Notes: a model not told the origin generated them from the letters alone. A stretch of DNA of 64,000 nt from Mycolicibacterium alvei (GCF_010727325.1 NZ_AP022565.1:5456001-5520000), one strand, 5' to 3'; shown: positions 52,450-61,512, counted from the stretch's first letter. A program made the numbers and translations.

Positions 52450-53298
52450 ATGGTCAACGAGTCAGGGCTCGCTCACCAGAACGGTGCCAGTTCGCAGGCT
52501 CTGAGTGAGCGCCCCTACTACAAGCCGGTCGGCAATGAAGAGATCGTCTTCAAGGCGGCGTATCGCCAAGGTCTCTCGCTGGTGCTGAAGGGTCCGACCG
52601 GATGTGGCAAGACACGCTTCGTCGAGGCCATGGCCCACGACCTCGGCCGGCCGCTGATCACCGTCGCCTGCCATGACGACCTGACCACAGCCGACCTTGT
52701 CGGCCGATACCTGCTGCGGGGCGACGAGACGGTCTGGACGGACGGTCCGTTGACCCGGGCGGTACGCGAGGGCGCGATCTGCTACCTGGACGAGGTGGTG
52801 GAAGCGCGCCAGGACACCACGGTGGTGTTGCACCCGCTCGCCGATTACCGGCGCCAGCTGCCGATCGAGCGCTTGGGTATCACGCTGGACGCGGCGCCGG
52901 GATTCGGCCTGGTGATGTCCTACAACCCGGGGTACCAAAGCGTCCTCAAAGACCTCAAGGACTCGACCCGCCAGCGGATGGTGGCCATCGAGTTCGGCTT
53001 TCCGGCCCCCGATGTCGAAGAGGGCATCATCGCCCACGAGGCGGGGGTGGATCACCGCACCGCCGCCGAGTTGGTGAGGTTCGGACAGGCCATCCGGCGG
53101 CTGGAGACCGGTGGCCTGCGTGAAGTCGCGTCGACCCGCGTGCTGATCGCGGCCGGGCGGCTGATCGCCGAAGGCCTGCCCGTCGCCGTGGCCGCCAGGG
53201 TGGCGATCGCGGGGCCGTTGACCGACGACGTGGCGGTGAGCCGTGGTCTGCACGAGTTGATCGACGTCTACCTGGGTGAATCGGCATCTGGCGATTGA
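52450..53298 (+). CDS. AAA+ ATPase, MoxR/NorQ/CbbQ-like
   Basis: This 282-residue AAA+ ATPase has Walker A GPTGCGKT (residues 48-55), Walker B ICYLDE (110-115) and sensor-1 Asn in SYNPGYQ. The C-terminal region matches CbbQ/NorQ-type proteins. These form hexamers that work with a VWA partner to remodel a target enzyme or insert a metal. The ATG at 52450 follows AAAGG; a GTG at 52444 is the alternative. It sits between the VWA gene and the binding-protein gene. Confidence 0.9.
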   Translation: MVNESGLAHQNGASSQALSERPYYKPVGNEEIVFKAAYRQGLSLVLKGPTGCGKTRFVEAMAHDLGRPLITVACHDDLTTADLVGRYLLRGDETVWTDGPLTRAVREGAICYLDEVVEARQDTTVVLHPLADYRRQLPIERLGITLDAAPGFGLVMSYNPGYQSVLKDLKDSTRQRMVAIEFGFPAPDVEEGIIAHEAGVDHRTAAELVRFGQAIRRLETGGLREVASTRVLIAAGRLIAEGLPVAVAARVAIAGPLTDDVAVSRGLHELIDVYLGESASGD

Positions 53299-53324
53299 CG
53301 CGGTGCCCCGGCCCCGTTATTTTC

Positions 53325-53344
53325 AGAACAAATATTAGGTCGAC
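53325..53344 (+). promoter_or_regulatory. shared motif upstream of binding-protein operon
   Basis: AGAACAAATATTAGGTCGAC matches the copy at 50579 in 14 of the first 18 positions. It lies 41 nt upstream of the ATG at 53386, the first gene of the long overlapping operon. Confidence 0.55.
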
Positions 53345-53385
53345 CCCGGCGTTCCCTGCGATGGACGCCGCATCATGGAGGTCAG

Positions 53386-54504
53386 ATGTCGTACGAGAGC
53401 ACTGCGGAGCCCATCAAGGTCGGTTACCTGATGGACTTCACGTTGCCGCCGGGGTTCCCGGAAGAACTGATGGCCTCGTTCACCCAGACGTTTGACCTGG
53501 TGTTCGAGGAGGCCGTCGAGCAGGGGTTGATGGATCGCCCGGTGCAGATGATCTACCGCGAGGTGGAAGGTCTGCCGAAGGGCTCGGTCAAGGCGGTCGT
53601 CGATGCCTATGGCGAGCTGGTCGACGAGGGATGCCTGGTGGTGTTCGGACCGAACATCACCGACAACTGCGTGCCACTGCGCGAAGCGATCGAGGAGCGC
53701 TTCAAGGTGCCGGCGATCAGCGTCACGGGTACTGACGACTGGCTCGGTGAGTGGACGTTCGCCTTCTCGCAGGGATCGATGACCGACGAACCCATCTTCC
53801 TGGCGGATCTGGTCGCCAAGCGAGGCCTGACCGAGATCGGTGTCCTGGTGGAGCAGAACCTCATCGGTGACAGCTATCTGAAGAATCTACGAACTGCGTG
53901 TGCCCGCAAGGGTATTCGAATTGTCGCCGAGGCCGCGATAGCGCAGACCGCCCAGGACATCAACGCCGCGGTGAGCACACTGCACGAGGCGAAAGCCGAG
54001 GCGATTGTGCACCTCGGATTCGGTTTCGGCATTGTCTTCATCAACCCCGCACTTGAGGCCGTCAACTGGGACCCCCCGCGCTTCACCACCACCGCATTCC
54101 AGAACGCCTGGGTCAACCCGATCATGTGGAACGCGTTCCTGGGCTGGGTCGGGGTCGATCAGTACGACGAGGGCAACCTCGTCGGACAGGCCTGGCTGGA
54201 TCGGTACGCCAAGCGGTACAACGGGAGTCGTCCCGAGTACTGCGTGTCGGTAGTCAATCACGACGTCGCTGCCACTCTGGTGCGTGCCTTCACCGATGCC
54301 CATCCGCTGAGTCCGCGCGGGGTCAAGGAGGCACTCGAGCGCGTGAAGATGATGCCGGCGGCTTCCGGCGCGCCCGGAACCCGGGTGTCCCTGGGGAAGT
54401 GGACACGACGCGCGTGGATGGGCTCGGGGTATCTGGTGGCCCGGACCCTCGATGCGGACGGCGTCAACTCGCACCTGGTCGATCGCTTCGGAGAGGACGC
54501 CTGA
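53386..54504 (+). CDS. periplasmic-binding-protein type 1-like protein without signal peptide
   Basis: This 372-residue protein has the amino-acid/urea ABC-receptor fold (IKVGYLMDFTLPPGFPEELMASF, VVFGPNITDN, GVLVEQNLIGDSYLKNL). It has no signal peptide or lipobox: the N-terminus MSYESTAEPIKVGYL goes straight into the first strand. No ABC permease or ATPase genes are nearby. It is therefore likely a cytoplasmic ligand-binding protein or sensor. The ATG follows ATGGAGG. Its stop overlaps the AveC-like ATG by 1 nt. Confidence 0.85.
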   Translation: MSYESTAEPIKVGYLMDFTLPPGFPEELMASFTQTFDLVFEEAVEQGLMDRPVQMIYREVEGLPKGSVKAVVDAYGELVDEGCLVVFGPNITDNCVPLREAIEERFKVPAISVTGTDDWLGEWTFAFSQGSMTDEPIFLADLVAKRGLTEIGVLVEQNLIGDSYLKNLRTACARKGIRIVAEAAIAQTAQDINAAVSTLHEAKAEAIVHLGFGFGIVFINPALEAVNWDPPRFTTTAFQNAWVNPIMWNAFLGWVGVDQYDEGNLVGQAWLDRYAKRYNGSRPEYCVSVVNHDVAATLVRAFTDAHPLSPRGVKEALERVKMMPAASGAPGTRVSLGKWTRRAWMGSGYLVARTLDADGVNSHLVDRFGEDA

Positions 54505-55658
54505 TGACCACCGAGAAATCAGCGCCGCCGGGCCCGGTCACGGTGGCGGGTACCGAGAAGGGCAAGGCGGCCCGTACCGGCCCGAACTGGGGCCGATGGG
54601 CGGGTGCGTTCGCGCTGATCTCGTTCTTCAGCCTCTTCGTCGCCTTCGCGCGGACCGAGGTCCATCCCCGGGTGGCGAATCCGAACGTCGAGGGCCGGCC
54701 ACGCCCCGTCGAATTCCTGCTCGGCTGGGACGGTTGGCTGTGGGTGCACCAGATCGGCACCGTGATCTTGCTGGTGATCCTGGTGGTGATCTTCGTCCGC
54801 GGGTGGCGACGCGACCCGGGTAGCCCGATCATGCTGATGTTCCTGTGCACCACCTTGATCGTGTGGCAGGACCCGATCATGAACTGGGCCCCGTTCGCGG
54901 TCTACAACCCGGAGCTGATTCACTGGCCGGAGAACTGGCCGCTGATCATGCTGTCCCCGACGGTCGAACCGTTCATCGTGTTCGGCTACGTGGCGTTCTA
55001 TTTCGCCCCGTTCTTCCCCGCGATCTGGATCCTGCGCAAGCTGCAGGCCAAGTACGGCCCGACGGCCTTCGTGTCGAAGCACCCGTTGATCAGCTTGGGA
55101 TCGATCACCCTGGTGATCGGATTCATCTTCGATGCGATCCTCGAGGTGAGTCTGGTGCGCACCGGTCTCTACATCTATTCCCAGGTGATCCCGTTCGGAT
55201 CCCTGTTCCCAGGCACCACGTTCCAGTTCCCGTTGATCTGGGAGTCGCTGGCGGTGACCTTCGTGATGGTTCCCGCGGCGGTGCTGTGCTACCGCGACGA
55301 CACCGGCAAGGCAGTCGCCGAGAAGCTTGCGGCGAAGGCCAGGCTGTTCCCGACAAAGCCGGTGCTGGGCACGTTCCTGGTGATGTTCGTCATCATCAAC
55401 GTCGCGTACTTCGCCTACGGGACCTGGTTCGCGGTCATCAAGGCCAGCGGCGCCGCCACCGCCGTCGCCTGCCCGTGGCCGTATCCCGAAGCCAAAGTGT
55501 ATGACCCGCAAGGGTATTTCGAGAAGGAGGGCGCCGAGGGGCCGTTCTCGGTCGGGAAGTGGGCCACCTGGCAGAGCGGACTTCCCGACGGGCGTCCCGA
55601 CGTTCAACCGCCCCCACCCGGTCAAGGTGATTGCGCGACCGGAAGCGGCCATGGCTGA
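54504..55658 (+). CDS. AveC-like integral membrane protein 1
   Basis: This 384-residue protein has about seven hydrophobic segments, for example at residues 30-47, 78-97, 107-120, 150-170, 196-215, 247-262 and 292-310. WDPxxNW-like polar residues (VWQDPIMNWAPFAVYN) lie between segments. It resembles the spirocyclase AveC family; AveC in Streptomyces avermitilis acts in spiroketal formation and dehydration of avermectin. In mycobacteria the role is not known. It is followed by an 8-nt overlap with an SDR. A membrane isomerase or cyclase on a hydrophobic substrate is an inference. Confidence 0.78.
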   Translation: MTTEKSAPPGPVTVAGTEKGKAARTGPNWGRWAGAFALISFFSLFVAFARTEVHPRVANPNVEGRPRPVEFLLGWDGWLWVHQIGTVILLVILVVIFVRGWRRDPGSPIMLMFLCTTLIVWQDPIMNWAPFAVYNPELIHWPENWPLIMLSPTVEPFIVFGYVAFYFAPFFPAIWILRKLQAKYGPTAFVSKHPLISLGSITLVIGFIFDAILEVSLVRTGLYIYSQVIPFGSLFPGTTFQFPLIWESLAVTFVMVPAAVLCYRDDTGKAVAEKLAAKARLFPTKPVLGTFLVMFVIINVAYFAYGTWFAVIKASGAATAVACPWPYPEAKVYDPQGYFEKEGAEGPFSVGKWATWQSGLPDGRPDVQPPPPGQGDCATGSGHG

Positions 55659-56541
55659 GTCCCGCAGTGTCGTCATCACGGGCGCGTCCCGTGGGCTCGG
55701 CTTCGCATCGGCCACGCACCTTTATCGCGAGGGGTGGCGCGTGGTGGCGGCGATGCGCTCGCCGGATCGGGGAATGGCGCTGCTGCGAGAGGCGACGGGA
55801 GCCGGCGAGGACGACGACCGGCTGATCGGTATCCAACTCGACCTCACCGACGCCGCATCGATCGCCGCGGCCGCCAAGGGCATCATCGAAACCGTCGGCG
55901 CGCCACATGCGGTGGTACACAACGCCGGGATCTCGGCGGCAGGGATGGTCGAGGAGACGCCGCCGGATTTGTGGGAACGCATGTTCGCGACCAATGTCTT
56001 CGGCCCGGTGACGCTCACCAAGGCGCTCCTGCCGTCCATGCGGAACGCCGGCCGGGGTCGCATCGTGTTGATCTCCAGTGCCGCCGGAGTACGTGGAATG
56101 CCGGCGACCGCACCGTATTCGGCGGTCAAGGGTGCGCTGGAACGGTGGGGTGAATCGATGGCTGGGGAGATCGGGCCCTTCGGCATCGGCGTCACGATTC
56201 TGGTCACCGGGACTTACGACACGGAGATCATCACCGACGCCGGCACGACGGACCTCCGCGATCTGGACGGCCCCTACGCTCGTCACCACCGCACGATGGA
56301 CAAACGGGGGCGGGCCATGATGAAGCGCGCGGCCCGGCCCCCCGAGAAGTTCGCTGCGGGTCTGGCCAAGGCCCTCGACAGCTCGAAACCGTTCGTGAAG
56401 ACCGCTGTCGGTCCGGACGCACGAATGTTGTTGCTCGCCAACCGTTTGCTGCCCACGGCGGGATTGCACCAGATGACCCGGCTGATGATGGGCATCCCGA
56501 GGTTCGGCGCACTCCGAGGGAAAGAGACGGGTCATGGCTGA
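55651..56541 (+). CDS. SDR family oxidoreductase
   Basis: This 296-residue SDR has VITGASRGLGFASATHLYREG, HNAGISAAG, and Ser-Tyr-Lys in LISSAAGVRGMPATAPYSAVKGA. It is slightly longer than classical SDRs through a C-terminal tail rich in basic residues. The ATG at 55651 lies in the last 8 nt of the AveC-like gene (ATGGCTGA). The same 8-nt overlap recurs at its own end with the ALDH gene. It would oxidise an alcohol made by a P450. Confidence 0.88.
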   Translation: MAESRSVVITGASRGLGFASATHLYREGWRVVAAMRSPDRGMALLREATGAGEDDDRLIGIQLDLTDAASIAAAAKGIIETVGAPHAVVHNAGISAAGMVEETPPDLWERMFATNVFGPVTLTKALLPSMRNAGRGRIVLISSAAGVRGMPATAPYSAVKGALERWGESMAGEIGPFGIGVTILVTGTYDTEIITDAGTTDLRDLDGPYARHHRTMDKRGRAMMKRAARPPEKFAAGLAKALDSSKPFVKTAVGPDARMLLLANRLLPTAGLHQMTRLMMGIPRFGALRGKETGHG

Positions 56542-58012
56542 CTTCGAAGCAAGGATGTTGATCGACGGCAAGCTCGTCGAGGGTGAGGCAGGAACCTTCA
56601 CCAACATCAACCCGGCGAACGAAGAGGTGCTCGGAGAAGCCCCGGACGCCTCGAAGGCCGATATGAACCGGGCCATCGACGCCGCCCGCCGGTCCTTCGA
56701 CGAGACCGACTGGTCGACCAACCACCAGCTCCGCAAGCGGTGCCTCGAACAACTGCACGAGGCGATCGAGGGCGAGTTGGAGGAGTTGCGCGAGGAACTG
56801 ATCTCCGAAGTGGGTGCCCCGCGTGCCGTGACACACGGCCCACAACTCGACGCCCCGCTCGCCGACGGGCTCAGGTATCCGGCCCGGCTCATCGAAACCT
56901 TCCCGTGGGAAGTCGATCTCGGCGATACCGTCGTCTCCGTGACCGGGGTGAACACCACCCGGAAGGTGTGGCACGAGCCCGTCGGGGTGGTCGGTGCCAT
57001 CGTGCCGTGGAACTTTCCGTTCGAGGTCGCCATCAACAAGCTCGGGCAGGCGTTGGCGACGGGAAACACCGTGGTGCTCAAGCCCGCCCCGGACACCCCG
57101 TTTAATGCCACCCGGCTCGGCCGGCTCATCGCCGAGAACACCGATATCCCAGCCGGTGTGGTGAACGTCGTGACGGCGTCGGACCACCTCGTCGGCGAAG
57201 AACTGACGCTGTCACCCAAGGTCGACATGATCTCGTTCACCGGCTCCACGGCGGTGGGCAAGCGAATCATGGAAAAAGGTGCCGCGACGATGAAGCGGCT
57301 GTTCCTCGAACTCGGCGGCAAGTCGGCGACGATAGTCTTGGAAGATGCGGATTTGAACACCGCCTGCCTGATCGGGATCGGACCCCTGCTGCACGCCGGG
57401 CAGGGCTGTGCCGCTCCCACTCGAATGCTGTTGCCGCGCTCGCGCTACGACGAGGGTGTCGCGATCCTGAAGGCCATCTACGAGAACATCGTTCCCGGCG
57501 ATCCGCAGGATCCCGGAACCCTCTGCGGCCCGGTGATCTCGGCCAGGCAGCAGTCACGCATCCTCGACTACATCGGGAAAGGCGTCGAGGAAGGTGCCAC
57601 GATGCTGGTCGGCAGTACGGAGGCGCCGACGGCACAGGATCTGTATGCCAAGGGATTCTGGGTCAACCCAACACTTTTCACCGATGTGGACAACTCGATG
57701 ACGATCGCGCAGGAGGAGATCTTCGGTCCTGCCCTCGTGGTCATTCCCTACGAGGACGAAGAAGACGCCGTCCGGATCGCCAACGACAGCCCGTACGGCC
57801 TCGCCGGCAACGTCATGTCGAGTTCGCTGGAGCGGTCGCTTGCCGTCGCACGACGGCTGCGTGCCGGGTTCATCGGACTCAACGGCACCGCAGGTTACGG
57901 CGCAGACACCCCCTTCGGCGGCTACAAGAACAGCGGCGTCGGGCGCCAGAACGGTGTTGCGGGCTTCAGCCAGTACACCGAAGTGAAATCAGTCGCCTAC
58001 CCGGCGCAGTGA
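56534..58012 (+). CDS. aldehyde dehydrogenase
   Basis: This 492-residue NAD(P)-dependent aldehyde dehydrogenase has PWNFPFEVAINKL at the cofactor site, the general-base Glu in LELGGKS (near residue 258) and the catalytic Cys in HAGQGCAAPTR (near 293). EEIFGPALVVIPY and PFGGYKNSGVG are the usual C-terminal motifs. Length is normal. It overlaps the SDR by 8 nt and would oxidise the aldehyde formed by a P450/SDR sequence to the acid. Confidence 0.92.
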   Translation: MADFEARMLIDGKLVEGEAGTFTNINPANEEVLGEAPDASKADMNRAIDAARRSFDETDWSTNHQLRKRCLEQLHEAIEGELEELREELISEVGAPRAVTHGPQLDAPLADGLRYPARLIETFPWEVDLGDTVVSVTGVNTTRKVWHEPVGVVGAIVPWNFPFEVAINKLGQALATGNTVVLKPAPDTPFNATRLGRLIAENTDIPAGVVNVVTASDHLVGEELTLSPKVDMISFTGSTAVGKRIMEKGAATMKRLFLELGGKSATIVLEDADLNTACLIGIGPLLHAGQGCAAPTRMLLPRSRYDEGVAILKAIYENIVPGDPQDPGTLCGPVISARQQSRILDYIGKGVEEGATMLVGSTEAPTAQDLYAKGFWVNPTLFTDVDNSMTIAQEEIFGPALVVIPYEDEEDAVRIANDSPYGLAGNVMSSSLERSLAVARRLRAGFIGLNGTAGYGADTPFGGYKNSGVGRQNGVAGFSQYTEVKSVAYPAQ

Positions 58013-58023
58013 GGAGAACGTCT

Positions 58024-59247
58024 GTGGAACAGCTTTTTGACGACCTCGAGGACTTCGGCTCGTTCGACGACGCCGTGTCGGGAGACGTCCGGGACCCGTT
58101 CCCGGAACTGGCCAGGCTTCGGCGCGAGGAACCGATCCAGCGGATCGACATGTCGGCGATGCCCGGGGAGGAGGGCAAGCCCGTCTTCATCGTGTACCGC
58201 TACGAGGACGCCCAGCAGATGCTGCGCGACAACCTGACATTCTCGTCCTCTGGTGTCATCGCAGCGTTCGGTCCGGTGCTCGGCGAGCGGGTGATGCTGG
58301 GCATGGACGAACCGGTGCACGGCCGGCTGCGTTCGTTGGTGTCGAAGGCGTTCTCGCAAAAGGCCCTGGCGCGTTGGGAAGACGAGCTCGTCGGCCGAGT
58401 CGGCAATGAGCTCATCGACAAGTTTGCGGGCAACGGCAAGGCCGACCTGGTCAAGGAATTCACCTTCGACTATCCGAGCCGGATCATCGCGGGATTGTTG
58501 GGATTGCCGGAAGAGGACTATCCGCAGTTCCAGCGCTGGTCCATTTCGCTGCTGAGTTGGATTCTGAATCCCGAGCGCGGTCTGGCTGCGTCGGCCGCCC
58601 TGTGCGAGTACTTCGCACCGATCCTGCAGGCCCGTCGGGCCGAACCGAAGGAAGACATGATCAGCCTTCTCGCCGAGGCCGAGATCGACGGCGAGAAGCT
58701 CACCGACGAAGAGATCTTCTCCTTCCTCCGACTGCTGTTGCCTGCCGGCGTGGAGACGACGTACCGGTCACTGGGCAACCTGCTGTTCGGGTTGCTCTCG
58801 GATACGGCGCAGCTGGACGCAATCCGGGCCGACAGATCACTGCTGCCGCAGGCCATCGAGGAGGCGGTGCGCTGGAATCCTCCACTGTTGACCATCACCC
58901 GGACCACCACCTGCGACACCGAGCTCGGTGGGGTGCGCATCCCCGAAGGCTGTTCGGTGATGCCGATGCTCGGCTCGGCGAATCGGCAGGAAGATCGATG
59001 GGAGAATCCCGACCAGTTCGACATCTTCCGCACCGCCAAAGGGAACCTCGGTTGGGGTCACGGGGTCCACGTGTGTCTGGGTATGCACCTGGCGCGGCTC
59101 GAAATACGTACCGCCGTCAACCTTCTGCTGGACCGACTGCCCAATCTGCGACTGGACCCGGACGGGGACGACCCGCACATTCGGGGACAGGTCTTCCGGT
59201 CGCCGACGTCGCTGCCGGTTCTCTTCGATGCGGCCGGAGCCCGATGA
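58024..59247 (+). CDS. cytochrome P450 (group D)
   Basis: This 407-residue P450 has the I-helix LLPAGVETTYR, the ExxR EEAVRWN and the haem loop WGHGVHVCLGMHLARLE (Trp in place of the usual Phe). It differs from groups A-C. The GTG at 58024 has GAGGAG upstream at 58011-58016; the GTG at 58009 overlapping the ALDH stop is less likely. Its stop overlaps the next SDR by 4 nt. Confidence 0.92.
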   Translation: MEQLFDDLEDFGSFDDAVSGDVRDPFPELARLRREEPIQRIDMSAMPGEEGKPVFIVYRYEDAQQMLRDNLTFSSSGVIAAFGPVLGERVMLGMDEPVHGRLRSLVSKAFSQKALARWEDELVGRVGNELIDKFAGNGKADLVKEFTFDYPSRIIAGLLGLPEEDYPQFQRWSISLLSWILNPERGLAASAALCEYFAPILQARRAEPKEDMISLLAEAEIDGEKLTDEEIFSFLRLLLPAGVETTYRSLGNLLFGLLSDTAQLDAIRADRSLLPQAIEEAVRWNPPLLTITRTTTCDTELGGVRIPEGCSVMPMLGSANRQEDRWENPDQFDIFRTAKGNLGWGHGVHVCLGMHLARLEIRTAVNLLLDRLPNLRLDPDGDDPHIRGQVFRSPTSLPVLFDAAGAR

Positions 59248-60173
59248 CCGAACTCCGTTACGACGGTCGGGTGGCGATCGTGACAGGCGGGGGCAGGGGT
59301 GTCGGCCGTAGTCACGCATTGTTGCTGGCCTCGAAGGGTGCGCGCGTGGTCGTCGCCGACTACGGCGTAGGCATCGACGGTCACGGCGCTTCGGCAGAGC
59401 CGGCCACCGAGGTGGTGGCCGAGATCAAGGCGGCAGGTGGCGAGGCGGTGCCCTGCGTCGCGTCGGTGGCCGACGAGGCCGGCGCCGCCGCGATCGTCGA
59501 CACCGCCGTGCAGACCTATGGACGCCTCGACGCGGTGGTCAACAACGCGGGCGTTCATGTCGCAGGCGCACTCCTCGACCTCGGCATCGATCAATTCCGC
59601 TCGATGCTCGACGTCCATTACTTCGGAACACTTTTCGTGACCAGGGCAGCCTGGCCGCATCTGGTGCAGGCCGGCTACGGCAGGGTCGTCAACACCGTGT
59701 CCGAGGCTATGCTGGGCGGGATACCCGAACACACCAGCTACGGCGGCGCCAAGGGCGCGGTATTCGGATTGACCCGCACCCTGGCCGGCGAGGGCCTGGC
59801 ACACGGAATCCTGGTGAATGCGATCGCGCCGCGCGCGTTCACCAGGATGTCGGCGGCACAATCCGACAAGATCGCCGCCGACCACGGTATCTCGACAGAA
59901 CTCATGGACCAGATCAACGCCGCCATGCCACCTGACCTGTGCGCACCCGCTGCGGCATTCCTGGCACACGATTCCTGCCGGCTGTCCGGGGAGATCCTGC
60001 GGGTCGGGCTCGGAGGAGTTGCCAGGATCGCCGTGGTCGCCTCGCGGGGTATCGACCAGATCCCGTTGACTGCTGAGGATATCGCCGAAAACCTCGGCAA
60101 AATAATGGATCTCAGCTCCGGAGAGGTTTCAGAAGTAGTTTCCAGCCGACCCGTACAGGAGGCGAAACAATGA
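59244..60173 (+). CDS. SDR oxidoreductase, MFE-2-like (paralogue of 4340)
   Basis: This 309-residue SDR shares with the gene at 4340 the segments RVAIVTG, GARVVVADYG/FG, VNTVSEAMLGG and VGLGGVARIA/VGMGGVARLA. Ser-Tyr-Lys lies in NTVSEAMLGGIPEHTSYGGAKGA. The ATG overlaps the P450 stop (ATGA), and its own stop overlaps the following P450 by 4 nt. The longer upstream frame lies inside the P450 gene. It probably acts right after one of the flanking P450s. Confidence 0.89.
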   Translation: MTELRYDGRVAIVTGGGRGVGRSHALLLASKGARVVVADYGVGIDGHGASAEPATEVVAEIKAAGGEAVPCVASVADEAGAAAIVDTAVQTYGRLDAVVNNAGVHVAGALLDLGIDQFRSMLDVHYFGTLFVTRAAWPHLVQAGYGRVVNTVSEAMLGGIPEHTSYGGAKGAVFGLTRTLAGEGLAHGILVNAIAPRAFTRMSAAQSDKIAADHGISTELMDQINAAMPPDLCAPAAAFLAHDSCRLSGEILRVGLGGVARIAVVASRGIDQIPLTAEDIAENLGKIMDLSSGEVSEVVSSRPVQEAKQ

Positions 60174-61450
60174 CCCAAATCCATTCAGATTTAGAAGAGG
60201 TGGATTTCTTCACCGACGAATCACTGGTGCCGGACCCCTATCCCTACTTCGACTATCTGCGGTCGAAGTGTCCTGTCACCCAAGCCACTCCGTTCAACGT
60301 GCTGGCCGTCACCGGCTATGACGAGGCACTCGCGGTCTACAAGGACTCGGCATTCTCGTCCTGCGTGTCGGTGGCGGGGCCGTTCTCCGGTCTGCCGTTC
60401 GGGCCGGGCGAGAGCGACGACGTCTCGGCGCTGATCGAGGAGCATCGGCTCGCCGTCCCGATGAGTGAGCACATCACCTCGCAAGATCCGCCGCTGCACA
60501 CACGGACTCGCGGCCTGATGAACAAGCTGATCACCCCCAAGCGCCTCAAGGAGAACGAGGAGTTCATGTGGCGGTTGGCCGATCGGCAACTCGACACATT
60601 CATCGACAAGGGTGGCTGCGAATTCCTGGCGGACTACGCAAAACCGTTCTCGCTACTGGTGATCGCCGATCTGCTCGGCGTCCCGGCCGAGGATCACGAG
60701 GAGTTCAAGGCGGCGTTCGCGCTGGAGACGGTCGGCGAACTCGGGAAGGAGGCACCGACAACGCACAACCCCCTGCAGTGGCTCAACGAGAAGTTCTATG
60801 CCTACATCGAGGACCGCAGGCGCACGCCACGTGAGGACGTGCTGACCGGACTGGCGCTGGCCAAGTACGAGGACGGTTCGACACCCGAGATCGACGATGT
60901 GATGAACCTGTCCACCTTCCTGTTCGCGGCGGGAACGGAGACCACCACGAAGCTGGTCAGCTCGGCTGTCCGGTTCATCGCCGACAATCCCGGGTTCGAG
61001 ACGATGCTGCGCGACGACCGGGGCCGGATCCCGGCCTTCCTCGAAGAGACACTGCGGATGGAGAGCCCGGTCAAATCGCACTTCCGGATGGCCAGCAAGA
61101 CGACCAGTATCGGTGATGTCGAGGTGCCGGCCGGGACCACTGTCATGGTGCTGCCGGGGGCGTGCAACCGTGACGAACGTAAGTTCCCCGACCCCAACAC
61201 CTTCCACCCGGACCGTGCGAATGTACGAGAACAGATCGCATTCATCCGGGGCGTGCATTCCTGCCCGGGCGCGCCACTGGCGCGTGCGGAAGGCCGGATC
61301 TCGTTGAACCGGATCTTGGACCGGATGTCCGACATCACGATCTCCGCCGCGCACCACGGTCCGGCCGACAACCGCAATTACACCTACGAGCCGACGTTCA
61401 TCATGCGTGGGCTGAGCACGCTGCACATCACCTTCACACCGCTGGACTGA
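60170..61450 (+). CDS. cytochrome P450 (group B)
   Basis: This 426-residue P450 is a paralogue of the enzyme at 20444. The I-helix is FAAGTETTTK, the ExxR is EETLRME and the haem loop is FIRGVHSCPGAPLARAE. Unlike the copy at 20444 it has no ferredoxin next to it. It is translated directly after the SDR through a 4-nt overlap. It is followed by an 84-nt gap holding a hairpin-type repeat. Confidence 0.93.
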   Translation: MTQIHSDLEEVDFFTDESLVPDPYPYFDYLRSKCPVTQATPFNVLAVTGYDEALAVYKDSAFSSCVSVAGPFSGLPFGPGESDDVSALIEEHRLAVPMSEHITSQDPPLHTRTRGLMNKLITPKRLKENEEFMWRLADRQLDTFIDKGGCEFLADYAKPFSLLVIADLLGVPAEDHEEFKAAFALETVGELGKEAPTTHNPLQWLNEKFYAYIEDRRRTPREDVLTGLALAKYEDGSTPEIDDVMNLSTFLFAAGTETTTKLVSSAVRFIADNPGFETMLRDDRGRIPAFLEETLRMESPVKSHFRMASKTTSIGDVEVPAGTTVMVLPGACNRDERKFPDPNTFHPDRANVREQIAFIRGVHSCPGAPLARAEGRISLNRILDRMSDITISAAHHGPADNRNYTYEPTFIMRGLSTLHITFTPLD

Positions 61451-61455
61451 CACCG

Positions 61456-61512
61456 CGAACAGACGCACACTCGCGCGAAACACCCACGGGTAATGCGATT
61501 CCGCGTCTGCTC
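61456..61512. repeat. palindromic intergenic repeat, second copy
   Basis: CAGACGC (61460-61466) and GCGTCTG (61503-61509) enclose 36 nt. The outer sequence CGAACAGACGC...GCGTCTGCTC resembles the hairpin at 37949-38006 in arms and total length. It lies between the P450 and mycofactocin-type SDR genes and could attenuate or separate transcription. Confidence 0.5.

Noticed and set aside
55438..57420. 660-residue minus-strand frame
   Set aside because: It covers three well-supported genes (AveC-like, SDR, ALDH) in antisense; the product is Ser/Arg-rich and unrecognisable.
58557..59243. N-terminal extension of the SDR at 59244
   Set aside because: This part overlaps the P450 coding sequence in another frame, and the ATG at 59244 gives the normal SDR start.
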